Assembly (NCBI GenBank): GCA_015661405.1
Contig: JACWMK010000022.1
Coordinates: forward strand, 1-35,034
Source of the DNA: Methanobacterium sp.
Lineage (GTDB): Archaea > Methanobacteriota > Methanobacteria > Methanobacteriales > Methanobacteriaceae
Direction: 5' to 3'
DNA: 35,034 bases
How positions within the stretch are numbered: the first letter of the stretch is position 1; each line of letters opens with the position of its first letter. This document shows, piece by piece, positions 27,500-35,034 of the stretch. The notes below the pieces were generated by a model. That model did not search any database and was not told the origin of the DNA. It saw only the letters and a program-made list of their open reading frames with translations. The position numbers and the translations under genes are program-made.

Positions 27500-27525
27500 A
27501 GGTTTTTTACAATTTTTTTAGTGAT

Positions 27526-28218
27526 ATGGGCATCTATAATTTATCTTATAAAAATTTACGCAGAAACTGGTTGAGAAACACTTTAACTATTTTAAGAATA
27601 GCATTTGGAGTTATTGTGTTTTTAATACTGGTTAGCTCGGGGATTGGGATTAGTACGGTTCTTGGTCAAAATCAAGGTTTGAGTGGGAATATTTCTACTC
27701 AGACGAATAATAAAAGTATGGTTGTTAATAATATAATTAATACTCTTAATGAGCATATAAATTCTATATTAGGTACTACAATATCTAATTCACAGTTATT
27801 AACTGGTATTAAAGGAATTTTGAGGAATATAATATCATTATTAGATGTATTAGCCAGTATTGGATTTTTAGTTGGTATTTTCGGAATCAATTATGCTATG
27901 AATCTTAATTTGCTTGAAAGAAATAGAGAAATAGGATTATTTAAAGCTTTAGGTTTTACTGAACTTCAGATAATGTTAAGTTTATTTTTTGAAGCGGGTT
28001 TATTAGGATTTATTGGTGCTGTAATTGGTGCTGTACTTGCAGTCCTGGGAATAACTGTTTTATCCAGTTTTATTAAAATTCAGCTTTTTTCTATTGTTAT
28101 GCCAATATGGCTGCCTTTTACAGCTATATTTATTACAACTATTCTCAGTGCATTGATCGCCACAATTTCTATATATTATTATGTTAAAGAGGATGCTGTG
28201 GAGGCTCTGAGATTATGA
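27526..28218 (+). CDS. Short FtsX/MacB-type ABC permease
   Basis: 230 residues. The start (YKNLRRNWLRNTLTILRIAF) is the usual cytoplasmic helix and first membrane helix of MacB/LolC-type permeases. The C-terminal half has NREIGLFKALGFTELQI, the coupling-helix motif, and three membrane helices. The large extracytoplasmic domain of full-length members (about 400 residues) is reduced to about 60 residues (SNSQLLTGIKGIL). Its stop overlaps the start of the ATPase gene (ATGA at 28215-28218), so translation is coupled. Full-length relatives move lipids, peptides or lipoproteins; with this shortened form the cargo is unclear. Confidence 0.83.
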   Translation: MGIYNLSYKNLRRNWLRNTLTILRIAFGVIVFLILVSSGIGISTVLGQNQGLSGNISTQTNNKSMVVNNIINTLNEHINSILGTTISNSQLLTGIKGILRNIISLLDVLASIGFLVGIFGINYAMNLNLLERNREIGLFKALGFTELQIMLSLFFEAGLLGFIGAVIGAVLAVLGITVLSSFIKIQLFSIVMPIWLPFTAIFITTILSALIATISIYYYVKEDAVEALRL

Positions 28219-28868
28219 CTGACAATGTTTTAGAATTTCATAATATATTTAAAACATTTGGAGTGAGTAAGACTAGAATTGATTCTTTAAAAAATATTAA
28301 TCTTATTATAGAAAGTAAATCTTTAAATCTTATTTTAGGTTCTTCAGGTACGGGTAAGAGTACTTTACTGAATATTGCAAGTTTAATTGATACTCCTACT
28401 AACGGAGAAGTATTAATTAAAAATATAAATACTAATAAATTGTCGGATTCAGAAAAAAGTAGAATAAGACGTGATGAGATTGGAGTAATATATCAGCGGG
28501 ATAATTTGTTTCCATATTTAAATATATTGGAAAATGTAATGGTTCCCCTGGTTGGAGATGATAAATTAAAAGCTGTAAAGTTACTTAAAATAGTTGGTTT
28601 GGAGGATGTAAGTAAATTTCCAAATGAAATTTCTATTATGGATCAGCAGCGAGTTGCTTTTTCAAGGGCGTTGATTAATAATCCTTCTCTTTTGTTAGCT
28701 GATGAACCTACAGGTGAATTGAATTCTGAGGATGCAGAAGAATTATTAAATTTAATTAGAGATGTTGGAGGTAAATGTGGTGTTTTAATTGCTTCTAATA
28801 ATTCTGATTTAAGTGAATATTGTGATAATACATTTTATTTGAAAGATGGAACATTAACAAGAAAATAA
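28215..28868 (+). CDS. ABC transporter ATPase (LolD/MacB-like) with degenerate signature
   Basis: 217 residues. Walker A GSSGTGKST is at 42-50, the Q-loop glutamine at 94 (YQRDNLFPYLN), and Walker B with LLLADEPTGELNS at 159-171 has the catalytic glutamate. Two other motifs are lost: the LSGGQ signature reads ISIMDQ (139-144), and the switch histidine of VTHD is asparagine (SNNSDLS, N195). The ATPase would bind ATP but turn over poorly, unless it pairs with another subunit. The gene overlaps the permease by four bases. Confidence 0.87.
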   Translation: MTDNVLEFHNIFKTFGVSKTRIDSLKNINLIIESKSLNLILGSSGTGKSTLLNIASLIDTPTNGEVLIKNINTNKLSDSEKSRIRRDEIGVIYQRDNLFPYLNILENVMVPLVGDDKLKAVKLLKIVGLEDVSKFPNEISIMDQQRVAFSRALINNPSLLLADEPTGELNSEDAEELLNLIRDVGGKCGVLIASNNSDLSEYCDNTFYLKDGTLTRK

Positions 28869-28905
28869 ATTTTTATGAATTTATATTTATTATTGTGTTG
28901 TATTT

Positions 28906-29289
28906 TTATATTTTCGGGGTTTCTAATTTCTCTAGTCTTTCCTCGATTGTTTCGAGTTTTTTATTCGTGGATTCTTCGAATTCATTTAAATTACTTTCTA
29001 ATTCACCCATATCCTTTAATACATTAGTGTATCTCTTTTCAATGTCTATAACATCGTCTTTGGTTGCAAGTTCCCATTCTTTAATTATTCTTTTTTGATT
29101 TTCTTCAAAAAATAATTCTATATTATCAGAAAATTCATCCGTTCTTTCTGGAACTCCCTTTACTGTGCCTTTTAATTTCTCGCTTACTCCTGCTACTTTT
29201 CCACTTAGATTATCCATAGTACTATCGATATTTATTTTTTTACTTGCACTAGAAAATGCAGAACTTGCTTTTTCACTCATTTCAGACAT
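28906..29289 (-). CDS. Small coiled-coil protein
   Basis: 127 residues, mostly helical: EKASSAFSSASKKI, VAGVSEKLKGTVKGV and a C-terminal heptad stretch (ELESNLNEFEESTNKKLETI). No membrane helix or known domain. The upstream gene on the same strand (148-codon frame ending at 29363) ends 73 bases before, so they may be in one transcript. Function unknown; an assembly or scaffold role is conceivable. Confidence 0.7.
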   Translation of the reverse strand: MSEMSEKASSAFSSASKKINIDSTMDNLSGKVAGVSEKLKGTVKGVPERTDEFSDNIELFFEENQKRIIKEWELATKDDVIDIEKRYTNVLKDMGELESNLNEFEESTNKKLETIEERLEKLETPKI

Positions 29290-29362
29290 TTATTCACCAA
29301 CTCCCCAACATTAGTTTAAATATAAATTTAAATTATTAATAACTTCAATAGAGTAATAGAGT

Positions 29363-29782
29363 TTATTTATCACCTTTCTTTTTACTTATTTTCTTTCCAA
29401 GTTTCTGACTTGTTTTATCTAAGTTAGTGAGTAATTTTTGGATTTTTACGTATTCTTTATCTTCTTCAAGGCTATCTAACTTCTCATTTACTTTATTGTT
29501 GAAGTATCCTATTTTATGCGTTAGATCAGAAGTGTTTTCCCGGATATTATCCAATTTTTTCTGTTGTCCATTGGACAAAACTACATCACTTATATATTGA
29601 GATTCAAGATCTCTTTCAACAATATTTATCTTCTTCTGTTCAGTTTCTTTAGCTAAATATTTAGGATTAGATATCATTTCGTTTCCACCACGTGTTCTAC
29701 GTAGCATAAATACAATTATTAGTCCAATAATTACTATAACTGCTATTATTATGTATAATAAGTTTTGTGAAATAGCTACCAT
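29363..29782 (-). CDS. Single-helix membrane protein with coiled-coil tail
   Basis: About 139 residues from the ATG at 29782 (MVAISQ); an earlier ATG at 29809 would add nine residues and no strong ribosome site decides. An N-terminal membrane helix (LLYIIIAVIVIIGLIIVFML) is followed by RRTRGG, then a soluble part with heptads (DNIRENTSDLTHKIGYFN, KLDSLEEDKEYVKIQK) and a lysine-rich end. It should be anchored with the coiled coil inside the cell. The next gene (28906) is also coiled coil, so a small membrane-linked complex is possible. Family not recognised. Confidence 0.7.
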   Translation of the reverse strand: MVAISQNLLYIIIAVIVIIGLIIVFMLRRTRGGNEMISNPKYLAKETEQKKINIVERDLESQYISDVVLSNGQQKKLDNIRENTSDLTHKIGYFNNKVNEKLDSLEEDKEYVKIQKLLTNLDKTSQKLGKKISKKKGDK

Positions 29783-30068
29783 ATTAAGAACCCATTTAAT
29801 ATTTATCAAAAGTTGTTTAAATATTTATGTAATTTAATTTTATGGGATTAAAAGCCTTTATTGCCAATTTACGGTTATCTGGAAATGTTTATAAATAAAT
29901 TTTTAACTGAATAAGTAATTTGAATTATTATTTTTTTTTATCAAAAATAAATTCTTATAAAAATATATGTTACAGTTGATTTAAATGATTCATACTTTTT
30001 TTTTTATATATTAAAAAAAAAATATTATTTAAATTTTTTTGTAATTAATATGTAAAAAAAATATATTT

Positions 30069-30275
30069 TTAGTCGAATATCAGATTATATTCTTCTTCAG
30101 ATATAACTCCTTTATCTTTCAGGAGTTTGGCTAATTTTTCTAATGGGTCTGAGTCGCCGGATGTTTCAACTTCTTCAGATGGTTGTGCTTCATTACCCGC
30201 CTGTTCTCTTGCAGTCATCCGTCTTCTGGTTCTTCTTCTAGCTCCGCCTCTTCCCATTGGTCCTATGCCTGGCAT
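30069..30275 (-). CDS. SHOCT-domain small protein with arginine-rich N-terminus
   Basis: 68 residues, with a GGAGGT site about nine bases before the ATG. Residues 8-24 are basic (RGGARRRTRRRMTAREQ), then an acidic linker. The last 25 (DPLEKLAKLLKDKGVISEEE) fit the SHOCT motif, a short C-terminal domain in oligomerising or membrane-linked proteins. The basic part may bind nucleic acid or lipid. Role unknown. Confidence 0.78.
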   Translation of the reverse strand: MPGIGPMGRGGARRRTRRRMTAREQAGNEAQPSEEVETSGDSDPLEKLAKLLKDKGVISEEEYNLIFD

Positions 30276-30519
30276 ATTAGTGAAACCTCCACATGTTTAT
30301 TAATACTACTTTATCTTCCTTTGTATATATTTTTTTTTAAACTGCTTATTTTGAGGTTAAACTTACAGAAGGTGATATTCAAATGGTAATAATTTTATGT
30401 TACTTAAAACAAAATATTAATTTATATTAGGATTAAAAGCCATGTTTAACAGAATCTATGGTCATATACTGTTCATTTCTAATTTAAATCAAATAAAATC
30501 TGGGGAGGATTTATTATTT

Positions 30520-31782
30520 ATGTCAACGGATTTAAACCTAAGATCAAGAGATTATTGGAAGCGTATGGGTTGGGGATTGTCTTTAGGATTGCTTAGTGCT
30601 ATTGGGGCATTTATTTTCATCTTTTTAATGACTCTTGGCCAAAGCTTAATCTTACCCAAATTAACTGATTGGACACCCTTCACCGGACCATGGTGGATAA
30701 TAATTGTAATGACAGCTGCCGGGTTTCTAGTGGGTTTAATACATCGACACACTACAGCCCAGCAAATGGATGTATTTAAAGCAGTAAAAGATGGCTATTT
30801 AGATCCTGAGCCTGTGCCATCATCACTTTTGATATCACTTATATCACTAATCACTGGTTTTTGTCTTGGTCCTGAAGTACCGACGGGTATGCTGTCAGCC
30901 GGGTTGGGAAGTTGGGTCTCCAAATTGCGTGGAATGAACTCTGATAAAACAAAAATCAACGTCCAAAGTGGTATTGCGGGAGCTTATGCTGGTCTGTTTT
31001 CATCACCAGTAGTAGTATTGCTCATGCTTCTTGAATCTGACCATAAGCAATCTGTTAATTACTATGGAACTTTATTAATCGCGGGATTAGCTGCTACAGT
31101 TGGTTTTGGTCTTTTTTATGTTCTTAATGGGATGAATGTATCATCACTTCTTGGTATTTTGTCACCGCCCGCTTATCATCTAAGTATTTATGATTTGGTT
31201 GCTAGTATAGGGTTGGGTATACTCGCCGTTCCTTTTGCTCTGCTTTTTGTAATCATGACTAAAGCTTTCAGTAATATTGTGAAACCACTTAACAATACAC
31301 CGATTTTACGTGGCGTTTTGGGCGGTTTTCTGTTAGGTTTACTGGCGTTTATTCTGCCCACCACGATTGGTTTGGGTACTACTCAAATGCCTATAATTAC
31401 CCAACAAGCCGCGGAAATCGGAGTCTTACTTCTCATAGTATTCGCTTTAGCTAAATTAGTGGCTTTGAGTGGGGCATTGAACTTTGGTTTCATCGGAGGT
31501 CCTATTTTCCCACTTCTTTTTGTTGGTTCAAGTTTGGGGTCTGCAATTCATCTAATTTTTCCTCAGATACCTCTGGGTTTAGCGTTGGGTTGTATGATTG
31601 TCGCTGTTCCGGCAGCTATTGTACCTATTCCACTTGCATTAGCAGCGATAGGTATCGTGATCATAGGACTGCCAGCGAGCGACATCCTCCCTGTTTTTAT
31701 AGCGGCTTTGGTTGCATTCTCTATAACTCATGGATTGGGTTTGGGTAGTAGTAATAAAGAGAAACCGGTACAAAAAGTTTAA
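30520..31782 (+). CDS. ClC-family chloride channel/transporter
   Basis: About 420 residues from the ATG at 30520 (MSTDLNLRSRDYW), chosen because GGGGAGGA sits 10 bases upstream; a longer frame starts at 30442. About 10-12 membrane helices, typical of ClC. Selectivity regions are recognisable: CLGPEVPTG corresponds to GREGP, and GFIGGPIFPLLF to GGIFAP. The glutamate in GPEVP is the gating glutamate position. It should carry Cl- or another halide across the membrane. Whether it is a channel or a proton-coupled exchanger is not settled by these residues. No cytosolic CBS domain. T runs directly after the gene may end the transcript. Confidence 0.85.
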   Translation: MSTDLNLRSRDYWKRMGWGLSLGLLSAIGAFIFIFLMTLGQSLILPKLTDWTPFTGPWWIIIVMTAAGFLVGLIHRHTTAQQMDVFKAVKDGYLDPEPVPSSLLISLISLITGFCLGPEVPTGMLSAGLGSWVSKLRGMNSDKTKINVQSGIAGAYAGLFSSPVVVLLMLLESDHKQSVNYYGTLLIAGLAATVGFGLFYVLNGMNVSSLLGILSPPAYHLSIYDLVASIGLGILAVPFALLFVIMTKAFSNIVKPLNNTPILRGVLGGFLLGLLAFILPTTIGLGTTQMPIITQQAAEIGVLLLIVFALAKLVALSGALNFGFIGGPIFPLLFVGSSLGSAIHLIFPQIPLGLALGCMIVAVPAAIVPIPLALAAIGIVIIGLPASDILPVFIAALVAFSITHGLGLGSSNKEKPVQKV

Positions 31783-31810
31783 AAAACTTTTTTTTATAAT
31801 TTTTTTTCTT
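31783..31810 (+). terminator. Probable T-rich terminator after the ClC gene
   Basis: Two runs of T (31790-31796 and 31801-31808) follow the stop codon. Archaeal RNA polymerase often ends on such U-tracts; in such A+T-rich DNA this alone is weak evidence. Confidence 0.4.
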
Positions 31811-31997
31811 AGGATTATTAATAATGAGAGTCTGAAATATTTGGAAATATAGTCAGAGCAGTCCATCATGTTTTACTTTATCAGAAAATTTATTCTTTCA
31901 CAGCTTTGTGAAATGTGAGTAATTAGGAAATTTTTTTAATGATGTAGAACAAATAATTAGTTTGATAAAAAAAAATTTTTTTAGGGGGTAAGGATGC

Positions 31998-32477
31998 ATG
32001 AATAAAAACACAACAGCCATATTGTTGATAATTTTAGGTATAATTGTTTTGGCACTACCACTGTTGGGATTAATAGCTGTAAGTATTTTAGCCGGTTTTG
32101 CATTGGCCTTGTTAGGAATTGGACTTATAGTTGTCGGTAACGGTGATTTGAAAGAAAGCTTTGGTTTGGGACTTTTAGAGATGATATTAGGAATAATAGC
32201 CCTGATATTAGGTTTGGGATTCATAATAAACCCTGCTCTTTTCAGCTTCGTAGCCGGATTGTTAATTTCCTTAGCTGGTCTATTCTTAATAATTGTAGGT
32301 CTTGTGAGCATATTCACCAAAAAAGGAGAATACCGTTGGAATGGAATTATAACTCTTATAATCGGTATTATATACCTATTATTAGGTTATCTAGTTAAAA
32401 ATCCATTCATATTGGGAATATTAATCGGAATCTGGCTATTATTATTAGGTATAATGCTATTTTTACAAAGAGACTGA
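31998..32477 (+). CDS. DUF308/HdeD-like membrane protein
   Basis: 159 residues, with GGGGGTAAGGA upstream of the ATG at 31998. Six hydrophobic segments in three pairs with the same internal pattern (ILLIILGIIVLALPLLGLIA, GLLEMILGIIALILGLGFII, GIITLIIGIIYLLLGYLV), as in the DUF308 repeat family. HdeD of enterobacteria is linked to acid resistance, but methanogen members are uncharacterised. Single-gene transcript between two terminators. Confidence 0.8.
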   Translation: MNKNTTAILLIILGIIVLALPLLGLIAVSILAGFALALLGIGLIVVGNGDLKESFGLGLLEMILGIIALILGLGFIINPALFSFVAGLLISLAGLFLIIVGLVSIFTKKGEYRWNGIITLIIGIIYLLLGYLVKNPFILGILIGIWLLLLGIMLFLQRD

Positions 32478-32702
32478 ATCTAGTCTTCTTTTTTAATTTT
32501 TTTTTTAAATTCTATAGAAGTTTATTTGTATATTAAATGCTTTTTTTTAATGTGTACATCATTTTTTTTTTTATTCATTTTAAATTAGAATTTAAAGTTT
32601 AGGTGTAATATATAATTTATTAATTTTTAGAAATAAATATTAACTATTAATTATAAATTAATATATAAATTTCTTTTTTAATATAAGTGAAGGGGGATGT
32701 TG

Positions 32703-33434
32703 ATGGTTTCTATTGGTAAAAAATTTGTTGCTGAATCGTTAGGAACATTTCTTCTTGTTTTTTTCGGAGCCGGTGCAGTAGTTATTACACGTATGATAGT
32801 CTTCGGTGCTGCTACGCCTAATCCTTTTAGTATTGGGATTAGTATGGCTGATTGGCTGGGTATTAACATTGTTTTTGGGCTGGCTATTGCTGTAGGTATT
32901 TATGCTTTTGCCCGGGTTTCTGGGGCTCATTTTAATCCTGCAATTACGGTGGCTTTATGGGCTGTTCGTAAGTTTCCTAGTAAGGATGTGGTGCCTTATA
33001 TATTAGCTCAATTAGTAGGTGCAACTATTGCTAGTTTATTATTCGCGTTATGTATAGGATCACGGGCAGTTGCACTTAAATTAGGAGCTACAGCACCATT
33101 TTATGGTGTTGGTTATGCTCAAGCTATAATAGTGGAGGCTGTGGGTACATTCCTTTTAATGTTAGCTGTAATGGCTGTTGCGGTTGATAAGAGAGCTACA
33201 CCAGGTTTTGCTGGTTTAATAATTGGTTTATCTGTAACTGCATCCTTAACATTAATATCAAATATTACAGGTGGTTCTATTAACCCTGCTAGGACATTTG
33301 GGCCATATTTAGGGAATACTCTTTTAGGTGGTGCTAATCTCTGGATTTATTTCCCAATTTACGTAATTGGACCCATTGCAGGAGCATTGGTCGCAGCGTT
33401 CATCTATACTTACGTTAATAGTGGTACTGAATAA
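32703..33434 (+). CDS. aqpM: Aquaporin (AqpM-type)
   Basis: 243 residues from the ATG at 32703 (MVSIGKKFVAESLG); GGGGG lies six bases upstream, and a second ATG at 32697 would sit right behind it. It is an MIP-family channel: NPA motifs at 78-80 (SGAHFNPAI) and 194-196 (GGSINPARTFGP), six membrane helices, and a close overall match, from memory, to AqpM of Methanothermobacter (VVPYI-AQL-GA, LGATAPF). AqpM passes water, and slowly glycerol and small neutral solutes. Standalone gene. Confidence 0.93.
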   Translation: MVSIGKKFVAESLGTFLLVFFGAGAVVITRMIVFGAATPNPFSIGISMADWLGINIVFGLAIAVGIYAFARVSGAHFNPAITVALWAVRKFPSKDVVPYILAQLVGATIASLLFALCIGSRAVALKLGATAPFYGVGYAQAIIVEAVGTFLLMLAVMAVAVDKRATPGFAGLIIGLSVTASLTLISNITGGSINPARTFGPYLGNTLLGGANLWIYFPIYVIGPIAGALVAAFIYTYVNSGTE

Positions 33435-33482
33435 AATGAAATTTAAGGAAAAATTAATTAAAAAATTATCAAAATATTTTTA

Positions 33483-33653
33483 GTTAATGCAGTATATAAT
33501 TTAGGCTATAATCCTGGGTATGTTACAGTTACGTTAACTAACACTGGTAATGGGACTTTAACTGTACAATTACTTCATGGTGGAAACATTGTTGAAAGTC
33601 AAAACACTTAGGAGAGTCAGGGAATTATAAAAAATTTGGATAATAAATTCTAA
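33483..33653 (+). pseudogene. Remnant of a secreted beta-sandwich protein
   Basis: The frame reads VNAVYNLGYNPGYVTVTLTN, then TGNGTLTVQLLHGGNIVESQ NT, stop, ESQGIIKNLDNKF, stop. It looks like part of an extracellular beta-sandwich domain (VTVTLTNTGNGTL). There is no signal peptide, and a separate short frame at 33435-33482 is not in register. The in-frame TAG after NT and the missing N-terminus argue for decay. Confidence 0.4.
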
Positions 33654-34061
33654 ATTTTTCCTTTGTTTTATTCTTTTTTTTAGATTATATGGATTATTAA
33701 GTATCAGAATACTAAAAATAACCAATTAACCGGCTTAATTTTTGGATTACTCCCTATAGAAAATCTTTGGATGGGTCAACTTTTCTGCCCATTTGATTCA
33801 AGATGTGAAATATTACTATAAGATATCAGACATATTTTAAGGTGAAATATACGTTAGGGAATTAAATGTTGTTATTAATATTTGAACTTGCATTAATGTA
33901 ACTAAAACTGAATAAAATCTGTTGAAAAGATATATTAAAAAGAGAATGTGCTAAATATTTACCAAGATTTGCCAGATATCGAAATAAATGCTGAAGATAA
34001 AAAGAGTTGTATTTTCAAATAATCTAAAATTTAATGTTTCTCTAAATGTTTTGATATTAAT
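33654..34061. other. Intergenic region, no gene seen
   Basis: About 410 A+T-rich bases between the remnant and the end of a minus-strand gene. No reading frame of useful length and no clear repeat or RNA structure. Confidence 0.5.
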
Positions 34062-34265
34062 TTAAATTTTTTCTAATTCTTTCTTAGACACATCTAATTC
34101 CCATAGTTGGGCCTTTATAGTTAGTATGTGTTCTTTTCTGATGACTTCAGGCCAATGTGACCGGTTACCAAATTGATATTCATTCAAATGTATTTTAAGA
34201 TCTTTAATACTTTTTTTTACCATTTCATTGTAAAAGTTAGCTTCATATTCTCTGGTTTCAATCAT
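34062..34265 (-). CDS. Small acidic/basic hypothetical protein, third gene of RHH micro-operon
   Basis: 67 residues, helical (YNEMVKKSIKDLKIHLNEYQ, IRKEHILTIKAQLWELDVSK). It follows the ribbon-helix-helix gene by 43 bases on the same strand. No family recognised. Next to an RHH protein it could be a partner or toxin, but no toxin motif is visible. Confidence 0.6.
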   Translation of the reverse strand: MIETREYEANFYNEMVKKSIKDLKIHLNEYQFGNRSHWPEVIRKEHILTIKAQLWELDVSKKELEKI

Positions 34266-34308
34266 TTTTTACATCTTTAAATAAATTTGTTATTTATTAA
34301 AAAAAATT

Positions 34309-34452
34309 TTATTTATCGTATTTCTCAAGATATTCTGCTATAGCTATTCTGATATGGTGACTTATTGGGCTTCCACCTTTACGCTTAGCAAAAGTTCTGA
34401 GAGCTTTTAATTGTGTTTCATCTAATCTTAAACCAATCGATACTTTAGACAA
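34309..34452 (-). CDS. Ribbon-helix-helix (CopG-like) regulator
   Basis: 47 residues from a TTG at 34452 (preceded by GAAGTGAT); too short for usual gene-length cut-offs. SKVSIGLRLDE is the beta ribbon, TQLKALRTFAKRKGG the first helix and SPISHHIRIAIAEYLEKYDK the second, the classic CopG/Arc/MetJ layout. Such proteins dimerise and bind palindromic operators, often repressing their own operon. The inverted repeats at 34615-34670 may be its site. Confidence 0.8.
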   Translation of the reverse strand: MSKVSIGLRLDETQLKALRTFAKRKGGSPISHHIRIAIAEYLEKYDK

Positions 34453-34489
34453 TTTTATCACTTCAATTAATTATGGGCCAAAAAAAGAT

Positions 34490-34600
34490 TTATGATTTTA
34501 AGAAATTGGCTGCTAAAATTTTATTTTCTATTATAGTTTTCCTGGTATCTAATAGTGGGAAAAAATGTTTGTATGTTTTTATTGATAATTTAGTTTTCAT
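34490..34600 (-). CDS. 36-residue small protein, first gene of the RHH micro-operon
   Basis: An ATG at 34600 with GGAG 10 bases upstream opens MKTKLSIKTYKHFFPLLDTR, then KTIIENKILAANFLKS, stop. Basic and soluble, no known domain. Its good ribosome site and its position directly ahead of the RHH gene (37 bases) favour a real gene; it may also be a short leader peptide. Confidence 0.45.
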   Translation of the reverse strand: MKTKLSIKTYKHFFPLLDTRKTIIENKILAANFLKS

Positions 34601-34614
34601 ATTTTTTATGCTCC

Positions 34615-34670
34615 TATACTATTAATTTGTATATCATAGTATATAAAATGTTGGATAATGTTATACAAAT
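34615..34670 (-). promoter_or_regulatory. Promoter and operator-like inverted repeats of RHH micro-operon
   Basis: Two nested inverted repeats: TATACTA (34615-34621) with TAGTATA (34637-34643), and ATTTGTATA (34625-34633) with TATACAAAT (34662-34670). A TATA box on the minus strand, TTTATATA, lies between at about 34640-34647. Overlap of palindromes with a TATA box is typical of autoregulation. Confidence 0.5.
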
Positions 34671-34824
34671 ATAATTTTAAAACTTTTTAATTAAAATTTA
34701 TAAATTAGTCTTTCAAAAAAACAATAATTAAATTTGATAATTTTTAATTTTGAACTATTGAAAAATAAAAAAATTCTTATTAAAATCTTGTAAAACTAAA
34801 AATAAAAAAAAGAAATTAATAATT

Positions 34825-35034
34825 TTAGAAGTTTTCTATTACTTCTCCTAATAGTTTTATGGATTTTTCTTTGTCAGGACCGATTGGTGAACCAGCAACG
34901 TACTGAGTTACACCCATTTTTCCGAGTGCTTCGATCTTAGGTACGAAATCTGCAGGTGTTCCCACAACAGAAAATGCCTCCATAAGTTCATCAGTTACAG
35001 CTCCGATAGCTCCTCCGAAGTCCCCTTTACCCAG
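34825..35034 (-). CDS. mer: 5,10-methylenetetrahydromethanopterin reductase, C-terminus (partial)
   Basis: The last ~69 codons, running off the right edge: GDFGGAIGAVTDELMEAFSV, then VGTPADFVPKIEALGKMGVT, and GPDKEKSIKLLGEVIENF, stop. This is the end of Mer, the F420H2-dependent reductase that converts methylene- to methyl-tetrahydromethanopterin in methanogenesis from CO2. A luciferase-like TIM-barrel enzyme, soluble. The rest of the gene lies outside the window. Confidence 0.92.
   Translation of the reverse strand: MGKGDFGGAIGAVTDELMEAFSVVGTPADFVPKIEALGKMGVTQYVAGSPIGPDKEKSIKLLGEVIENF

Noticed and set aside
34471..34625. Plus-strand open frame of about 50 codons (MGQKKIYDFKK...)
   Set aside because: No ribosome site, and it is antisense to the better supported small gene at 34490-34600.

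Overview
This window is very A+T-rich archaeal DNA from a methanogen, most likely order Methanobacteriales (Methanobacterium/Methanobrevibacter type). The evidence is a C-terminal piece of methylenetetrahydromethanopterin reductase (mer) at the right edge, an AqpM-type aquaporin, a coenzyme F390 synthetase-like ligase, DUF4013 and SHOCT small proteins, and two proteins with a Methanobacteriales-style N-terminal zinc ribbon (MGYLVC..CKGYY). There are no rRNA or tRNA genes that I can see.

Layout. 1-2365: a CRISPR array cut by the left edge (36 repeats of 30 nt, one truncated), with an internal duplication and a zero-length spacer, and no cas gene in the window. 2566-4560: a long zinc-ribbon/coiled-coil protein. 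4561-5340: a decayed region with a broken small membrane protein gene. 5341-8337: an alpha/beta hydrolase and a receiver-PAS-histidine kinase. 8347-12106 (minus): an F390 synthetase-like ligase, an MFS exporter and a flavodoxin/PNPOx fusion, probably a redox or stress cluster. 12532-13817: a divergent pair of broken genes, an internally deleted heliorhodopsin (minus) and a SOUL heme-binding protein with two frameshifts (plus), with overlapping palindromes between them. 14017-17271: an anchored hydrolase, a second zinc-ribbon/coiled-coil paralog, a chagasin-like protease inhibitor and an Nmad3-like protein. 17544-22839: a frameshifted FMN reductase, then a 1623-residue DUF4011/SF1 helicase/nuclease/DUF3320 protein on the minus strand, a probable defence gene. 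23342-26330: a small wHTH-like protein, and an RNase J-like plus YhaM-like pair that looks like an RNA-turnover operon. 26789-28868: a DUF4013 membrane protein with a short FtsX permease and an ABC ATPase lacking its signature motif. 28906-30275 (minus): small coiled-coil and SHOCT proteins. 30520-33434: a ClC-type channel, a DUF308-type membrane protein and an aquaporin. 33483-34600: a secreted-protein remnant and a three-gene micro-operon with a ribbon-helix-helix regulator. 34825-35034: the mer C-terminus.

As a whole, the left two thirds is an accessory region: immunity (CRISPR array, DUF4011 helicase-nuclease, perhaps Nmad3), lineage-specific coiled-coil proteins, and many decayed genes. 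The right third is more ordinary membrane and housekeeping sequence. The most striking single observation is the heliorhodopsin remnant: helices 1-2 are followed directly, and out of frame, by helix 7 with its retinal lysine, in an anaerobic methanogen.
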